From positions 248,001 to 312,000 of the forward strand of contig MU839105.1 of the NCBI GenBank assembly GCA_030685235.1: a stretch of 64,000 bases of DNA, in the 5' to 3' direction. A program made the position numbers and the translations under genes. This stretch comes from Copromyces sp. CBS 386.78. Taxonomy: Eukaryota > Ascomycota > Sordariomycetes > Sordariales > Sordariaceae. Below the pieces are notes generated by a model, which worked only from the letters and a program-made list of their open reading frames with translations, searched no databases and was not told the origin of the DNA. The stretch's first letter is position 1, and each line of letters opens with the position of its first letter. Shown here one piece after another: positions 45,952-59,246 of the stretch.

Positions 45952-46531
45952 ATGGCTTGCTTTTTTGGATGGGAGAAGAAACAGGAAGAAAAGGATGAGA
46001 GGAAGTGCATTATATAGAAGCGATCTTGGGTGTGCTTAAATGGCGTGAAATGAATATACCATTTTTGTCTTTTTTTGGTTCACACATCTTCTTCCCCCGT
46101 CCTCATGCTGCCTGGTGGTGATTGAGCGATTGTGGACTATACATCTGTCTTCTGTGGGAATTCACGTGGACACTCTACCACACACATGGATGGTTATTTG
46201 AATTCGTTTGGTCAAGCAAATGCCTATAGTAAAAAGAACCTTGAGGACAAAAACCCCCTTGACCAGTTACAACAACCAAAAAGAATCGCAATGAACCAAA
46301 CTCCCTAAATCTGCGGAACCTAGTAGACTAAAAAAAAAGACAAACGACGGCTACGCCCTTCATATGACCTATCAAACCCCCACGCACAATCCGCAGTAGT
46401 AAAGTATACCTCTAAAATGCCTCGACAGTGTAAAAGAAAAACAAGAAAGGGGAGTAGATAGATATTGATGTATGTTTTCCTCCTGTCCTCCCGGTACCAT
46501 CATGTTAAGCAACGTTCCTGCCCAACGATTC
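45952..46531. other. Convergent 3' region between PrpD and the TBC gene
   Basis: About 580 bp between two stop codons, A/T-richer than the genes. 3' UTRs only; no gene seen. Confidence 0.6.
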
Positions 46532-49500
46532 CTAACCGTCAAACTCGACGCCCACAACCTTAGCCGTCGTCACACTTCCAGCCCCACCATTACCACCGGC
46601 GATTCCACTCGCTTCACCTGCGCCATGTTGAAGTTGAGCCTCAGCAGTAGGGTCACTAGCCTCCGCATCCGCCCCCGTCAACAGATCCCTATCCGAACTC
46701 CTCACCCCCCCTCTTCTCTCCGACACGCTTCCGGCAGCTGAGCCACCACCACCACCGTTCCCACCAAGCGACAAGCCCTCAACAGGCCCACCATCATCCT
46801 CATCATCATCTTCATCATCACGGTTCGCCCCTGCTCTCTGCTGTCCAGCCTGCATCGCGTTCTTCTCCAACTCCCTCTGCGCCTCCTCCATGCGTCTCCT
46901 CACTTCCGCCGCGACACGCATTCCGTCCGTGACAATATTGTCCAACACGCCTCTTAGACCGCGTCCCGCACCAGCTACACCGCCACCACCACCTTGCTGG
47001 TTGTTTCCGCCGGCGCCGGCGCCTCCGCCGAAGAAGCCGATGTTGGAAAATGTGTTTCCTAGAGCACCGCCGACGCCGCCGTAGGATGATGACGAACCGG
47101 CGTTGTTGCCGGAAGAGTTACCGCCGCTGCTGAACATGTTGATGCCCTCGATGAGGTGGAACGAGCAGGGGAAGGAGGACTCGAAGAATTGCTCGAGGAG
47201 CTCGTCGGCTAGGACGACCATGCGGAAGGTGGGCAGGGTGATGTGCAAGGGGTTATTGGGGTCGAGGGCGATGTTGGCCTTTTCTGATTGCTGGCGCGAG
47301 ACGCGGCGGCGGTGGTCTTCGTCGTTGTTGGAGATGGAGGAGGGGGCCGTGGATGGGTCGAGGTGCAGCGACGAGGGCGGTTGCAGACTCGATGTGGCGG
47401 TGTCGGGGCGCTTCGCTAGACGGGGGCTGACGGCTGGGGACTCCATGGCTAGGAGATCGTCGTCGTTCTCTTCGTCAAAGTCGTCGTCATCATCGCCGAT
47501 GGCAAAGGCATCCGGGTCTGCCAGGCCAGCAGCAGCGGCATCGTCATCATCGATGGCAATCAGGTTGTCTTCCTGAGGGGACGCCGTCTGCTGTTGTGCC
47601 GGTTGCTGACTATTTTGGTTATTGGGATGATCCGGGTCTGCGTACTCGAAGCATCTCCTGATGAATGCACTGACGCTCCCGAGGAATCTCTCGTTAATAG
47701 ACTGATCGGGCACATCATTTCCAGGGGTCACCATGCCCTCCGTCATCATCCCGTTAGGTGCTGTTGCGCGATCCAGCGCACCCTCCAGTCCCCGACGTGA
47801 CAGGAAGAGCAAAGCCTCGGACATGCGCAATATGCCTTCCCGATCAACCTTGCCGTCCCCATCATCGTCATGCAGTTCAAAGAAGTAGTTAATCGTTCCC
47901 ATGATATCCCGCTTTCCTTTGATACGAGCCAGGCCAGTAACAACGTTTTGGAGGGTGAGCGCGGAACTGGAATCAAAGTCCCACTTCCTGAACAGCCTCC
48001 GGAGGAACTCATGGTCTGCTGGTTCAGGACCGTTGCCCCATGGAGACATAGATGACTCGTTCTTCCGGAAGCTGTTGTAGAAACCTCCTCCGTTGCTAGA
48101 ACCGGTGTCACGGCGAGACTGAGTGGGAGAATCCGAAACAGCCCACTTGGCAATACCCGCGAGGAACTCTCTGAAGGCATCGTAATCCATCAAGCTCGTG
48201 CTCGGACCCAACCCAACTCGCCCCTTTTCGACATTCCCCTCATCTACCGCTTGGCCGATTCTCGATATCCGGTTGTTCCTGGCTCTCCTTACCTCTTCCT
48301 GCTTGATAAGAAGATCCCGTTGCTGCCTCTCGTACAGCACACCGTAGAACCTATCGTATACCGCACCGAGCTCTTGGGTGCTAAGAAGCTTGCTCTCCGG
48401 CCCCAGGTTCCGGATGGCCGTCCGCTTGGCAAAGCTCTCAATGTTGTTCAACACGGCGTCCTTGTTCTTGAGGCGGAGCTCCGTGATCGTGCTGTGTGTG
48501 ATACCAGAAAACTCCTTGAATGCCACCACCATCAACTCCTGGAACCTGGTAACAGCTCTCAACTTGGGATTTTCCGACTTGGGGTGTGCCGACTCATCCA
48601 ACCGAGCAAAATAATTCTTTAAAACCGAGATGAAGGCACCGTCGTCCGCGGCATCCAGTAGCTCCTCGCCGTTGATTCTTAGGATGGCCAAGCCAACCTG
48701 GAACAAAACCTTGGGGCCTTCGACGAAGAAGACATCCAAGACTCTGAAGGCGAAGACTAAGGGCATCGAGTTGATGTATAGTGACAAGAACCACGGAAGA
48801 GAAACGACCGAAAGCTGCACATCACATTTCACCAAGTGTTCCCACAGGATGGGCATGGTCCTCTCCACCAGGGATTCGAACACCTTCTGATCCAGGAGAG
48901 TGCCGTACATGGTGGTAGAGTAGTATCCGGGAACCAGTCGGTCACAGAGCGTCGACAGGAGGAAGAATGCCTGGGCTTCAGACATGTAAATAAGCAGCGC
49001 GGCCACGACGATGTTCATGGCCTGGCAGTAACCAACATCGGCGTTGACCCAACTGTAAGCAGTAAGAACCCGGCGCAACCGGCCGATACCTTCCTCGCTC
49101 TGGAACCCCGGATACTCCGGAAGACTCCGGTTGAGATCCTTTTCGATTTCGTCGATGGCCAGCGATTCTTTTCCGACGTGTTTGGCGAGCGTATCGGCAT
49201 ATAACGTCGGGTTCTCTAATCGCAGATAGACGGAGCCTGATGTCAGTTCCCAGATTTCGCCCCTTAGCCTGTTTGGCAGGCCGACTCTGATGAGCTTGTG
49301 GAAGGTAGGTTGACGGATCAACGTCACGTTCCGGCCGTTATCTCGAAGGTATTCGGCCCAGAGTCGCATCTTTGCCCGATCTCGCAGCTTCTTGGGGTCT
49401 CCAGGGTATCGGAAGATCATGCCGAGCCCCGCGTCGGGCGGGTTAGCGCTCTTCTGTTCCTCAGGTCGGAGCAGGTATTCCGAGTAGCACTCTCCGATGA

Positions 49501-50192
49501 CCTTCTTGAGCTTTCCAACGTGCCCCACGGCCGCACGGAGGCCCTTCTTGAGGCCATCACAGAAGCGCTCGCATGCTACCCGTGTTCCAGCAAGCTGGAT
49601 AGTTATCCGTTGTTCCCTCACCTCCTTCTTATCCTTGGTCTCCTTTGGGACATCCTGGCTGATTGCGTTCCATGTTGTTATCGCGAGAGCAAACTGTTAT
49701 CGCCCCATGTCAGCACTGGTCCCCGCACCCTTGTTTGCCATCTTCTCGAAGGGATCAATGGTATCCTACCTGGAAGTTCTGGCTGTGAAGGCGCTCTACC
49801 CTGCGGATAGAGCTTAGCGGGAAAGTAAACCCATTACCGCTGGGTCCTCCGCCATGAGTTTGGCCGGTAAACGCCGAAGAGGTCGAGGTGCTAGCTGACT
49901 GCAGGAAGCTCGAAGGCGTGGTCGAGAAGCAGAGGTACTGTTCTGAAAGGTGCAATTTCCCAGCGTAGTGGAAGCCCCTATCTTGGTCCTTGCCGCCCTG
50001 TGTCACGTTCGAAGGAGGGATGGTGAGCTCGGCTGTGATCTCGTAGAGCGGGTGTTGGGAGTCAGGCAGCCGAAATTGGCTCTGGAAGAGGGAGGCCTTG
50101 GACGGGTTCTTGTCGGAATCGGTCAGGTTCAGGCCCTGGGTCGGATCGAGCAACTGTTGTGCCTTTTGCACAAAGCTCGATAGGTTCAACAT
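46532..50192 (-). CDS. GRAM/TBC/EF-hand Rab GTPase-activating protein (Gyp2/TBC1D8-9 type)
   Basis: A 1194-residue Rab-GAP predicted to stimulate GTP hydrolysis on Rab proteins of endosome or exocytic traffic. Exon 50192-49770 and exon 49693-46532 are joined by a 76-nt intron, phase 0. Residues about 25-200 form a GRAM-like domain ('GFHYAGKLHLSEQYLCFST'). The TBC domain spans about 280-490: 'GLPNRLRGEIWELTSGS', then the Arg finger in 'IEKDLNRSLPEYP' (Arg330) and the Gln finger in 'VGYCQAMN' (Gln365). An EF-hand loop follows at about 750-763 ('DDDGDGKVDREG'), as in yeast Gyp2 and TBC1D8/9. The C-terminal third is disordered, with acidic runs ('DDDDDFDEENDDD') and Gly/Asn-rich stretches. Both catalytic finger residues are present, so it should be active. 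Confidence 0.93.
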
Positions 50193-51506
50193 GGCTGCTG
50201 TGGTTGTGCGAGCTCACGGCCCTGCCATCAAGAGGCCCCGAGGCAGCTGTGTGTGTTTGTAGGTATGCGGCTGTAGATGACGGTATCGAGCGGCGGGCAG
50301 CGGAACGATTGGCGGGCTGATGACGGTCGATCGGAAGCTCAGCTTGGCGGCATCGCCCGGCAGCCACTTGTTGCTCTTGCAGTGTATGGCTGGGGAGCCT
50401 CGGTATGGGGTTGATGTCGATTGGAAGCGAAAGATGGTAGGATGTTTCGGTATATGTGGTGGAAGCAATGGGAACTCGAATGGGTAATGTAGAGTGGTGG
50501 CGGTGCTGGTTGTTGGTTGACCTTCCAGCTGCTCCGTTCTTTATCGTCTTTAGCCGAGCACTATATCGTAGTCGCCGGCAGTCTTTTGTGTGATGTTCGC
50601 CGATGTGTATTATATCAAGATATGCCAGTCGGATGAAGGTGTTGTCGAATGGGCAACGACCGGTGCTTGTAGTGGTCTGTGTGCAGATGATGTTTGCGGC
50701 TCGGACAGTTGAGTGGGATGGAAGGCATGGAGATTCAAAGCGATGGAGGTTCCCGTCCATTGCTTGGTGTAGGTATTTCCTCTGACCCCAGTGTGGGGAC
50801 CTGTCTGCCCTGTGTTTCAATGATGCAGCCCAGCTGACCCGTGCGGGCCAACCGCTTTGCAGCAGTGGCAGCGGTGGCAGCTTCCTAGGTAGCCTTCTAG
50901 GTACCGACGCAGCACAGGGCACCCCCTACCTAAAAAACGGGAGGTTCCTGGCGTTAGCGCATTGCTGGAGATTCCCTCAACTTTCCATCCGTCCTCCTAC
51001 CTAGGTAGGTAATCCGCCTTCATCATAGCCGATGTATCCTATAACTAACGGGCGGCGGAACTAAAACATGATGGCCATTGCTCTGGTTGAACCTTGGATT
51101 CATTCAAACGTATTCCGTCCTTCCTATACTAAATATGTGTAACGTTCGTGACTCTTCCCTCTAGCAACGTCAAGCGTCTACCTAGAGCTCCAACTCTCTC
51201 TGAGGTGCGCTAGGTAGGGGGGATATAAGATCTTAAAAAGCATCAAAGTGACAATAACCCGCGACGCCGTCCCAGTACCATTCCTGTAAAACTCCGTTCC
51301 CATCTCTTTCCATTTCAGTCTGATTTCAACCATCATACCATATATCCCATCCCAACGATCATGCCCGATATTCCTCTACCCTTTGAGTCAGTGGCCCTCT
51401 CGAAATCTCCTCCCCAGAAACCGCTTGAGACCCAAAGGTTTGGCGCTTGTTCTGGAGACGAACAAACGCTCTAACGAGCAACCTCTTCGCCATCGAGGCC
51501 CTTTCA
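50193..51506. promoter_or_regulatory. Upstream region of the TBC gene and 3' region of pkac-2
   Basis: About 1.3 kb. The part next to 50193 serves as promoter and leader of the TBC gene; the part next to 51506 is the pkac-2 3' UTR. It contains a cluster of CCTAGG/TAGGTAGG words (50885-51010 and 51179-51217), including a 14-bp perfect palindrome. No gene is supported. Confidence 0.5.
50996..51009. repeat. 14-bp perfect palindrome CCTACCTAGGTAGG
   Basis: The sequence equals its own reverse complement. Related half-sites lie at about 50886-50903, 50927-50933 and as an inverted pair CTACCTAG / CTAGGTAG at about 51179-51217. Its role is unknown; a dimeric protein site or a simple expandable repeat are both possible. 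Confidence 0.75.
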
Positions 51507-52957
51507 CTAAAAGTCCTCAAAATACTTTTCGTACTTCTCAAACATCTCCTCCGTGTACGCCTCGTTGTTGACGTCCTGCTCGGGGTACACGTCGAAGCAC
51601 GAAGCGTCGCCGGGGTAACTTAGGTAGGGGATGATGGGACCCTTGTGCCGTTTTTGCTCCACGGCCTCCCAGTCAACGCCCTTGAACCACGGGTGCGCCT
51701 TCACTCTTGCCGCGCCGCCGCTCATGTTGCCGAGTCGCATGGACCGGTCGACTGTGCAGAAGGACCGGATGATGTCCTTGGCTTCTTCGCTGGTTTCGGG
51801 TCTGGCGGGGAACAGGACTGGCTTTTCTACGATTCTGGGTTGGGTGTTAGTGACTGTGAACTTGCTCATCTCGGTGGTTTAGAATGGGGTGAGACTTACT
51901 GTCTGTAAATCTCTAGGGGATTGTTGTGGTAGAACGGGGGGTAGCCCGTCAGGAACTCGTATATCAGGATCCCCAACGCCCACCAGTCCACCGCTGTCGT
52001 GTGGCCCTTGTTCTGAATAACCTCGGGCGCTAGGTACTCTGGGGTGCCACAAAGAGTGTAGGTCTCGACCGGGTGCTCATCGTCCTTGTACCCCAACCGC
52101 TTGGCAAAACCAAAGTCGACCAGCTTGATGTGCCCGTCCGCATCCAGCAGCACGTTCTCGGGCTTCATATCCCGGTAAGCTATTCCGCCCTGCTTTTCGT
52201 GGAGGTACTCAAGCACGAGCACGATCTCGGCCGCGTAGAAGCGCGCCATCTCCTCGTCGAACCGTCGGTATTTGCGCAGGTATGTGAACAGCTCTCCGCC
52301 GGGAATGTAGTCGAGCAATAGATAGAGGAAGTCGCGGTCGGCAAAGGAGGCTTGGAGGCTGGTGATGAACGGGTGGCCCGTTACATCCTTGAGGATCTGT
52401 CGCTCGTGGCGCACATGGTCGATCTGTTTTAGTCTGATCACTGTAGCCATGTGTTAGTGACCCGACTCCCGGCATTCTATTTTGCGACCCAAGCGAAACC
52501 AACCTTCAGTCTTTCTTAGAATCTTCAATGCGTAAACCTTTTGACGGTCAATATCGGTGCCATTGGCTGGTCGGACGAGTACCACACGGGCAAAGGTGCC
52601 TATCGACCGTTTATGAGTGATTAGCAAGCGAATTCGTTATGGCCCATTGGATGGAGGTCTCTCAACCGTACCAGTTCCTAATGTCCTTACGCGATGAAAG
52701 TCGCTTAGCTGGGGCTTGCGCGTGGCCATGTCGAATCCACCGCCAGTATTATTATTCTGTCGCGTTTGTGATGGGTCATTTCGGCGTTGGTCGTTCTGGT
52801 AAGAGTTGTGCTGCGAAAGCATGCAGGGATGAAGTTGGGGTTGCGATTGCGCCTGCTGCTGCTGTTGGCGCTGCTGGGCGGCTGCAAGTAATCCCTTTGC
52901 CTGCAGTGGGTGTAGCCCGCCGCCAAATGAGTGTGACGAGGCGACGGTGGCCGCCAT
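51507..52957 (-). CDS. pkac-2: cAMP-dependent protein kinase catalytic subunit, second type (PKAC-2)
   Basis: A 416-residue AGC kinase. Exons 52957-52672, 52599-52504, 52440-51900 and 51834-51507; introns are 72, 63 and 65 nt and all phases join. The start is the ATG at 52957 (CAACATGGC); the frame extends further upstream only through non-ATG codons to a stop at about 53384. After a Gln/Asn-rich N-terminus of about 80 residues comes the kinase: glycine loop 'LGTGTFARV', 'YALK' with Lys121, 'YRDMKPEN' with Asp218, 'DFGF' with Asp236, and the activation-loop Thr256 in 'YTLCGTPEYLAPE'. The C-terminal tail ends 'EKYEKYFEDF', close to the FxxF hydrophobic motif of PKA. 'AYRDMKPENVLLDADGHIKL' differs from the main PKA isoform and points to the second fungal isoform. 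Confidence 0.93.
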
Positions 52958-54146
52958 GTTGGATCCAGACCAGTGAGTGATTCGGAAAGCGGCAGCTATG
53001 TTTCGGCTGTTGGATTCGTCCGAGAAGGGGGAATCGTGGGTAAAGACAAGTGTCCCTATGGTGGCTGTATTTGAGGAGGACCGTGGAGGTGGAAAGGTAA
53101 GGCGAGGGGTAAAGTAAAAAGTGCCGTGGCCAAGGTTGCTGTTCCGCTCGTGATGTTTCTCCCTCCCGAGATAGGTGATAGCAGTACTCGTTATCAAGCC
53201 GCCCAGATTATGCGAGTCTGACAGGGGCGGAAGAAGGGCCGAAGGGGAAAATCCAGGACCGTAACCGTTCAAAGAGGGCGGATCAGACGAAGAAGTCAGG
53301 ACGGGATATACAGCAAAAAAGAGGTATGTGGGTGTCTGCGATCGGCAGCAAGCGCCAGGGGCTAAAGCTGTCGAGTGTCTAGACTACGTCTATGTGTGTG
53401 TCGAGATCGTATTGCTGTGGGCCACACGCTACCTCCAGTAATGTCGGGCAAAGTCAATGGCAGATCGTTGCAGTGCTGTGCTGGGGCGGGCGCAAAGTTG
53501 AAAAGTTGGGGATAGAGTTCAAGGACGGGAAAAGTCGTTGCGCTATCGCGGGGTTTTTGACAAGATAAGTTGTTTCTCGGGTGGAAGTCGGGTCCGATCC
53601 GGCCCACGGCAGCGGCATGTCAGTGACGAAGAGCAATATAGAAAACGGAAGCTGGGAACTGATAATCACGGAGACTAAAGCAGGAATGAATCAGAGGCCC
53701 GTTGGCATGGGTAGTATGAACGGTGTGAACAGACAACGCTCGCAATCCATTGCTTCACCATCTCGACTTCGAATGCCTAGCGTACACTACCTTACCTTTA
53801 GCCGTACCTCCAACCGATCTCCCAGTGGATGAGGATAAAAGAGACTCCTCACTGTGCACTCTGCAGTGATTCACGCGCTTCACATTGGGGGATACTAGGG
53901 CATTGGGGGAATGAGACCTTCAAGTTGTGGGCATTGCGGGCAGTGTGGGCATTGTTGTGGGAACGAGGAGGGCGGCGGGGATGACGTCGGGTTGGTTTCT
54001 GCAAGACCCCAGTTCCTGCGCGACATCTCGTGGACCTGGATTGCCCTGAATGGCGCCCTGAAGACGGTTTCTGGACAAGTGGAGACGGACCGACCAGCGG
54101 CAAATCACAGCGAATCACGTCTTTTACAATTCCGAGACGGGACCCG
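52958..54146. promoter_or_regulatory. Upstream region of pkac-2
   Basis: About 1.2 kb between the pkac-2 start codon and the retrotransposon. Composition is normal up to the LTR boundary. It must hold the pkac-2 promoter and leader. No gene is visible. Confidence 0.5.
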
Positions 54147-54151
54147 GAACT
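54147..54151 (+). repeat. Target-site duplication, left copy (GAACT)
   Basis: Five bases identical to those after the right LTR (59808-59812), as expected for copia integration. Confidence 0.9.
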
Positions 54152-54323
54152 TGTCAGATTGTAGGGTGGAGATCTCGACCAGATGAGGCGAGTCCCAGTC
54201 ACCTGATTAAGGTCTTGGCATTTCCGGGATACCCGAGCACCCCCCAGACCTTCTAGAGCGGATCAGTCACACAGCCAATTTCTAAACAGTTCAATCAACC
54301 AAATCACACCAATAAATCTAATA
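54152..54323 (+). repeat. Left LTR of the copia element
   Basis: 172 bp, starting TGTCAGATT. Its first half is intact and its second half carries seven G-to-A or C-to-T changes relative to the right LTR, including loss of the terminal AATCTGACA (now AATCTAATA). Confidence 0.95.
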
Positions 54324-57300
54324 ATTAACAATTTAATACGCGTATTACCTATCAATACGACGATTAGTATTACGAAACCAATAATTAATTAAATAATACA
54401 ATATTTCTTTTAAAGATTAATAATAATACTAAGGAGAATATCTCCTACTTTAAAAATAATGATAATTAAATTTGCTAAGAGCCTATACTCTAATTAAAAT
54501 ATAATTCGGATACCCTTAAAGATTAGATCCAAAGTAAGATCGAAAGACCTACAATACCGAAATAACCTAATCCTAACTAATATCCTATTACTAAAGAAGC
54601 AAAGGTACGGATTAAAGCTATTAAAATCGAATTTAATAACTTTAATAATAAAACCGTCGTCGTTAACCTAAAAGAAGCAATTTAAGGAATTCTTCCGACC
54701 GAACCTAAAAAACGTAATAAAATAATTTTCGATACCCTTATTACCGAAGCGGATCTCCTTAATAAAGAACTCTTTAAATTAGAGTTTATACTCTATCCTA
54801 ATAATAAAAAAGATTAGAAGGAATTCGTAGTTAGCGATAAGGCCGTATATACCTAAATAAAATCATTAATTAATTACAATCTATAAAATAATATTATAAA
54901 AAAAGAGTAAAAAACTAACGAATAATATAAAAGATTTAAAATTATAACCAATTATAAAATAATCGATAAATAAATTAAAGCCCGGAAATAATATTAAAAA
55001 ACCGTCACTATATTTACAAAGGAACCTAAGAATTAAAGTAACTAACTTTAAACCTAATCTACCGCAATAAATAACGGCTAGATAATAAGTATTAAAGAGA
55101 CTAAAGTCCTTAACTCCTAATATATCGACTTTATTAACGCAATTAAAATTGTACGCCCTAAATAGTATAAAAGTATTTAGAAATTTAATAAGGAAATAGC
55201 CGCTAAAACTCTTACCTTTATAAAAGTATATAAAAACTTTAAAAAATATAATATTAACTTTATACAATACGGAGTAACTCTTAAGGGAGGATATTACAAC
55301 GCTTTTAGCACTAGTAAAACTAATATTGAATTTAATAGTTAGAAATCTATATTTAATAATAACTACGAGAAAAATACTTATAATAAGGACGTTCGTTAAG
55401 AAAGTAAGAATAATAAAAAGCCTATAAGCATTAAGTTTAAAAATACTATATTTAAGAAAAGAAAGTATTAGTTAGATATATCCGAATTTCAAATATATAA
55501 AAAATTTAGTCTCTTTATATATAAAGTATACGAAAGATCCTTATATACCCTTAAAGAGTATTAGTATATTAATTTAAACGTTAAACCTAAAAGGGTTACT
55601 AAATTAAGCCCCTATACCCGTCGTATCGTTAAAGAAAATTTCGTAAAAGACTTAAAGCTTACTAAAGAAATAAAGCGTATTATAATTGAAAATAGTAGAG
55701 AAAAGAAGGCATTTAAAAAGTAAAAAAACGCATAATTATCTGATATAAACGCAAATTATAATATTACTTATAGAACGACCTTTTAAATTAGCGGGGCGTA
55801 TTAAACTAAGGAGGAAATTTACCCCCTTAAAAACTCAGTAATTCTCAATTTTAGTAGTTCGCTCTATATTTTTAATAAAATCACTTATTTCCTTTATTTC
55901 TATTATATTAATCTAAATAATTATATATAAATTAAAGATACTTAAATAGTAATTAAAGGGTTTAGGAAAGTTAATATCGTTATTAAAGGAAAGAACGGTC
56001 CTCTAAAGCTACGGCTAAAAGAAGTCGCTTTCTACCTTAATTTTACTATTAATTTCGTCTCCTATATTTAATTACGAAAGTAGGGTTTCTATTAGGATTA
56101 TTGCCCTCTTAATAATTATTTAAAGAAAGTTAATAAATTATTCTTTTATTATTTAAATACTATTTATAATTAAACGATTATAGAAATTATCTCCCTCTTA
56201 TTTATTAAAGTTTCGTTCGTAATATATTGATACGAAATTACCTCCTATATTCGATATCTATTAAAGTAAATAGTAAATATCTAATATCTACGATTCGGGC
56301 ACCCAAGACCACAAATATTCGACTATTTACAAAACGTCAACAGAGTACGGATCCGTAATATACTATTAGTTAAATATAATACTTACGCTATAGTAAAGAT
56401 TAAATAATAAATTTATTATATACCTAAAGACCGTGGCTATAAATTAGGGGAGAGACTTATAGCGGATTTCTTCGAATTTAACGAAGGAAATAATAGAGTC
56501 AAATATTTCCTCCTCATTATATACCGCTAATCTAATTATATTTAGGATTACTACTTATCTAATCGTTAAGCGGTTATTATTGCTATTACGCTAGTATCCT
56601 ATATCGATATATATAAATAGTAGTATAATATTAGCGTTAACACCTTCGAATTCGATAACGAATTTATAAATAATAAAATTTAATAAAAGTTATTATAACG
56701 AAGAATAATAATTAAACCCTTTATTCCTAATATACAAATATAAAATAGTGGGGCAGAGCGTTTAAAGGGTATAATTAAGGAAAAATACAATATTATATCG
56801 ATAAATTCGAAATTTCTAATTGATTTATAGCTAAAGATTACTATTGTAATTATCTATTTTATTAATAAATCCCCTCGGTACCTTTACAATTAGAAATCTC
56901 TATTTGAATAGTTTTATACTTATATCGTTTAATAATATAATTATTAAGAAGTATATAAATTAAATTTAAATTACCTTAAAATTTATAAGTATAAAGCTTT
57001 TATAATAATGAGTACCGCCTAAAAAAAAGAGAAACGGCGTTAAAAGTATTTATTTAAAGTATAAATAAGTTTTTTTATTGGTTACTCAACGACTTTAATC
57101 TATTATATATAAAATCCGTATATAAACCGGATTATTTAAACTAAAAATATAATTTTTAACGAAGAAATTATATATAACCCAAATTTTAAAAAGCTAAAAA
57201 AGGACTTATAAATTAATAGCGAGGAATTAGCGGACTTATTTAATAAATTCGACGAACTGTACAATTAATCTTTAAGGGTATTCGAACTATTAGAGAAAGA

Positions 57301-59025
57301 AAGCTACGGCCTATAAAACGATATTAATAATAATAATATTAAACTATTACTATTAAACCTTTTAAATAAAGACTACGAATAAAGTTAAAATACCTCTTAA
57401 AAAGAAGATAGTCAATTATAAAAAGGTGTTAATCTATACTATATTTCAAATAAAATATTTATTAAATATATTACAAATATATATTTATCGCCTCTATTAA
57501 CCCCGCCGGCAATATTTAACGCAAATTATATAATAGACCGAATAATCTATAAATATTTATATTAATAAGAACCCTAGGAAATTATATTTAATGCTAGGAG
57601 ACTATCTTAACTAATTTTTAAAATAATAAAGAAGATTATTACTAAGGCGGAAGTATATTAATTAATTACTAAACTAGGCCGACTTAATAGAGTCTATCGA
57701 CGAAATTTACCCCCCGTATTTAAATATTATAGCGATTTAAATAATTATTTATTAGGCTAATTCTTTAAAGAAGTAAAAAAGACCTATCTATAAAGTTATA
57801 AAAATATAAAAACGTAAATCGAAATTAGTAGGGATATACCGCGGTTACGAGGCAAATAAATTCTCGACTGTATATAAGTATATATCTATAAATTTAATAA
57901 GAATAGGACGTTTAATAAATATAAGGTACGGTTCGTCGTAAGAGGTAATTAATAGAGTAAAAATAGTATAAATACGTACGCCTCTACCTTAGTAAGGAGG
58001 TTATTTAAATTTATTATCGCTTTCGCTATAAAATTTAATTTCGAGCTAATTTAATATAACGTAGTCAATACCTTCGTTAACGTATACTTTAATAAAGAGA
58101 TTTATATACGTATATTTTCTAAGTATTAAATTCTTAGTAAGGTCCTTAAATTAATTAAAGTACTATATAGTTTATAACGAGTACCTCTATTATAATAAAG
58201 GGAATTTAGCGGTACGTTCAAATCTATAGGCTTCGAAATAATTCCTAAAGATCCGTATATTATAAAGAAGAATAATATTCTTATACTCTATTATATTAAC
58301 GATATCGTATTTATATTTAATAAGAATAAGATAAAAGAGGTTAATAAATATATTATAGAATTACAATCGAAATATTATTTTATAAGAGGAAACGAGTTCC
58401 AATAGTTTTTAAGTATTAAAATTATTTGTAATCGAGATTAGAAAAAGATCTAGCTATTATAAGAAACCTATATCGAAAAGATCTCTAAACTATTTAAATC
58501 TAATTTTCAACCTATTCTAGTACCTATAAGGTATATAGAATTAGTTCCCTACGAAGGTATCGCTAATTATGTAGAGATCCGCTCTTATTAAATTAATGTA
58601 GGCTTATTACTATACGTAGCGGTTAATATTTAACTAAATATTGTATTCCTAATAAGTAAATTGGTATAATATAATTATAATCCCAATCCTATTTATTTAG
58701 CAGTTAACGAGAAGGTAATATAATACCTTCGAATTACTAAAATTTAAGCACTATATTTCGGCGGTAGCGACCGATTGGAGATAGCCTTAAATACCTTATT
58801 TGCAAATAATTTAAGCGATTGAAAAAGTTTATAAGGTTTTACAATTAAATTCTATAGTAGTCTAATCTATTAAAGTACAACTAAATAGACTGCTATCGCA
58901 ACCTTAATAATAGAGGTAGAACTATATACAATTAAGAGGGTAGCCAAAGAAACCCTATTTATAACGCAATTAATATCCGCTCTAGGGGTAAGGTTACTAA
59001 AAGATCCTATATCTACTCTATAATA

Positions 59026-59246
59026 GTCTCTCATAACAACGACGCTCTCCAAATTGTCAGCCCCCATTTTTTCCCCTGCGGATCCGCCCCGCTTTTCGGC
59101 CGCCACAGCAGAGCATGTGGCGCGTGGCTTGGAACCTGCGGGTCCAAATGGTGTGACATTGTGATTAGTGGGGGTGGGGTTCATTTGGTCCCGTAAGGAA
59201 TTCCAAGACTGCGATGGTCCGAGCGGAGGTAGCTGAGTGAATGAGA
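59026..59246. mobile_element. 221-bp insertion of normal base composition inside the RNase H region (MITE-like, family unknown)
   Basis: An island rich in G and C within the A/T-saturated element, bounded by the 13-bp direct repeat CTACTCTATAATA (59013-59025 and 59247-59259). Its ends are GTCTC and GAGAC if the C at 59247 is counted, a short inverted repeat, and it contains the palindrome GCGGATCCGC (59078-59087). Without the island and one repeat copy, the surrounding frame reads as a continuous copia RNase H segment through its conserved Asn-x-x-x-Thr-Ile-Arg block. It has no coding capacity I can see, and no clear pol III A and B boxes. Confidence 0.82.

Noticed and set aside
48862..48885. 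Word resembling a tRNA B box (reverse strand GTTCGAATCCC)
   Set aside because: It lies inside the TBC coding exon ('KVFESLVE') with no A box or cloverleaf around it.
52958..53272. N-terminal extension of PKAC-2 by 105 residues
   Set aside because: The first codon of the extension is TTG, and no ATG occurs between it and the upstream stop at about 53384. The ATG at 52957 has a good context.
54881..55267. 128-codon minus-strand open frame inside the retrotransposon, hydrophobic
   Set aside because: Phe/Ile/Tyr/Leu-rich because the DNA is A/T-saturated; stop codons created by RIP on one strand do not close the other as often.
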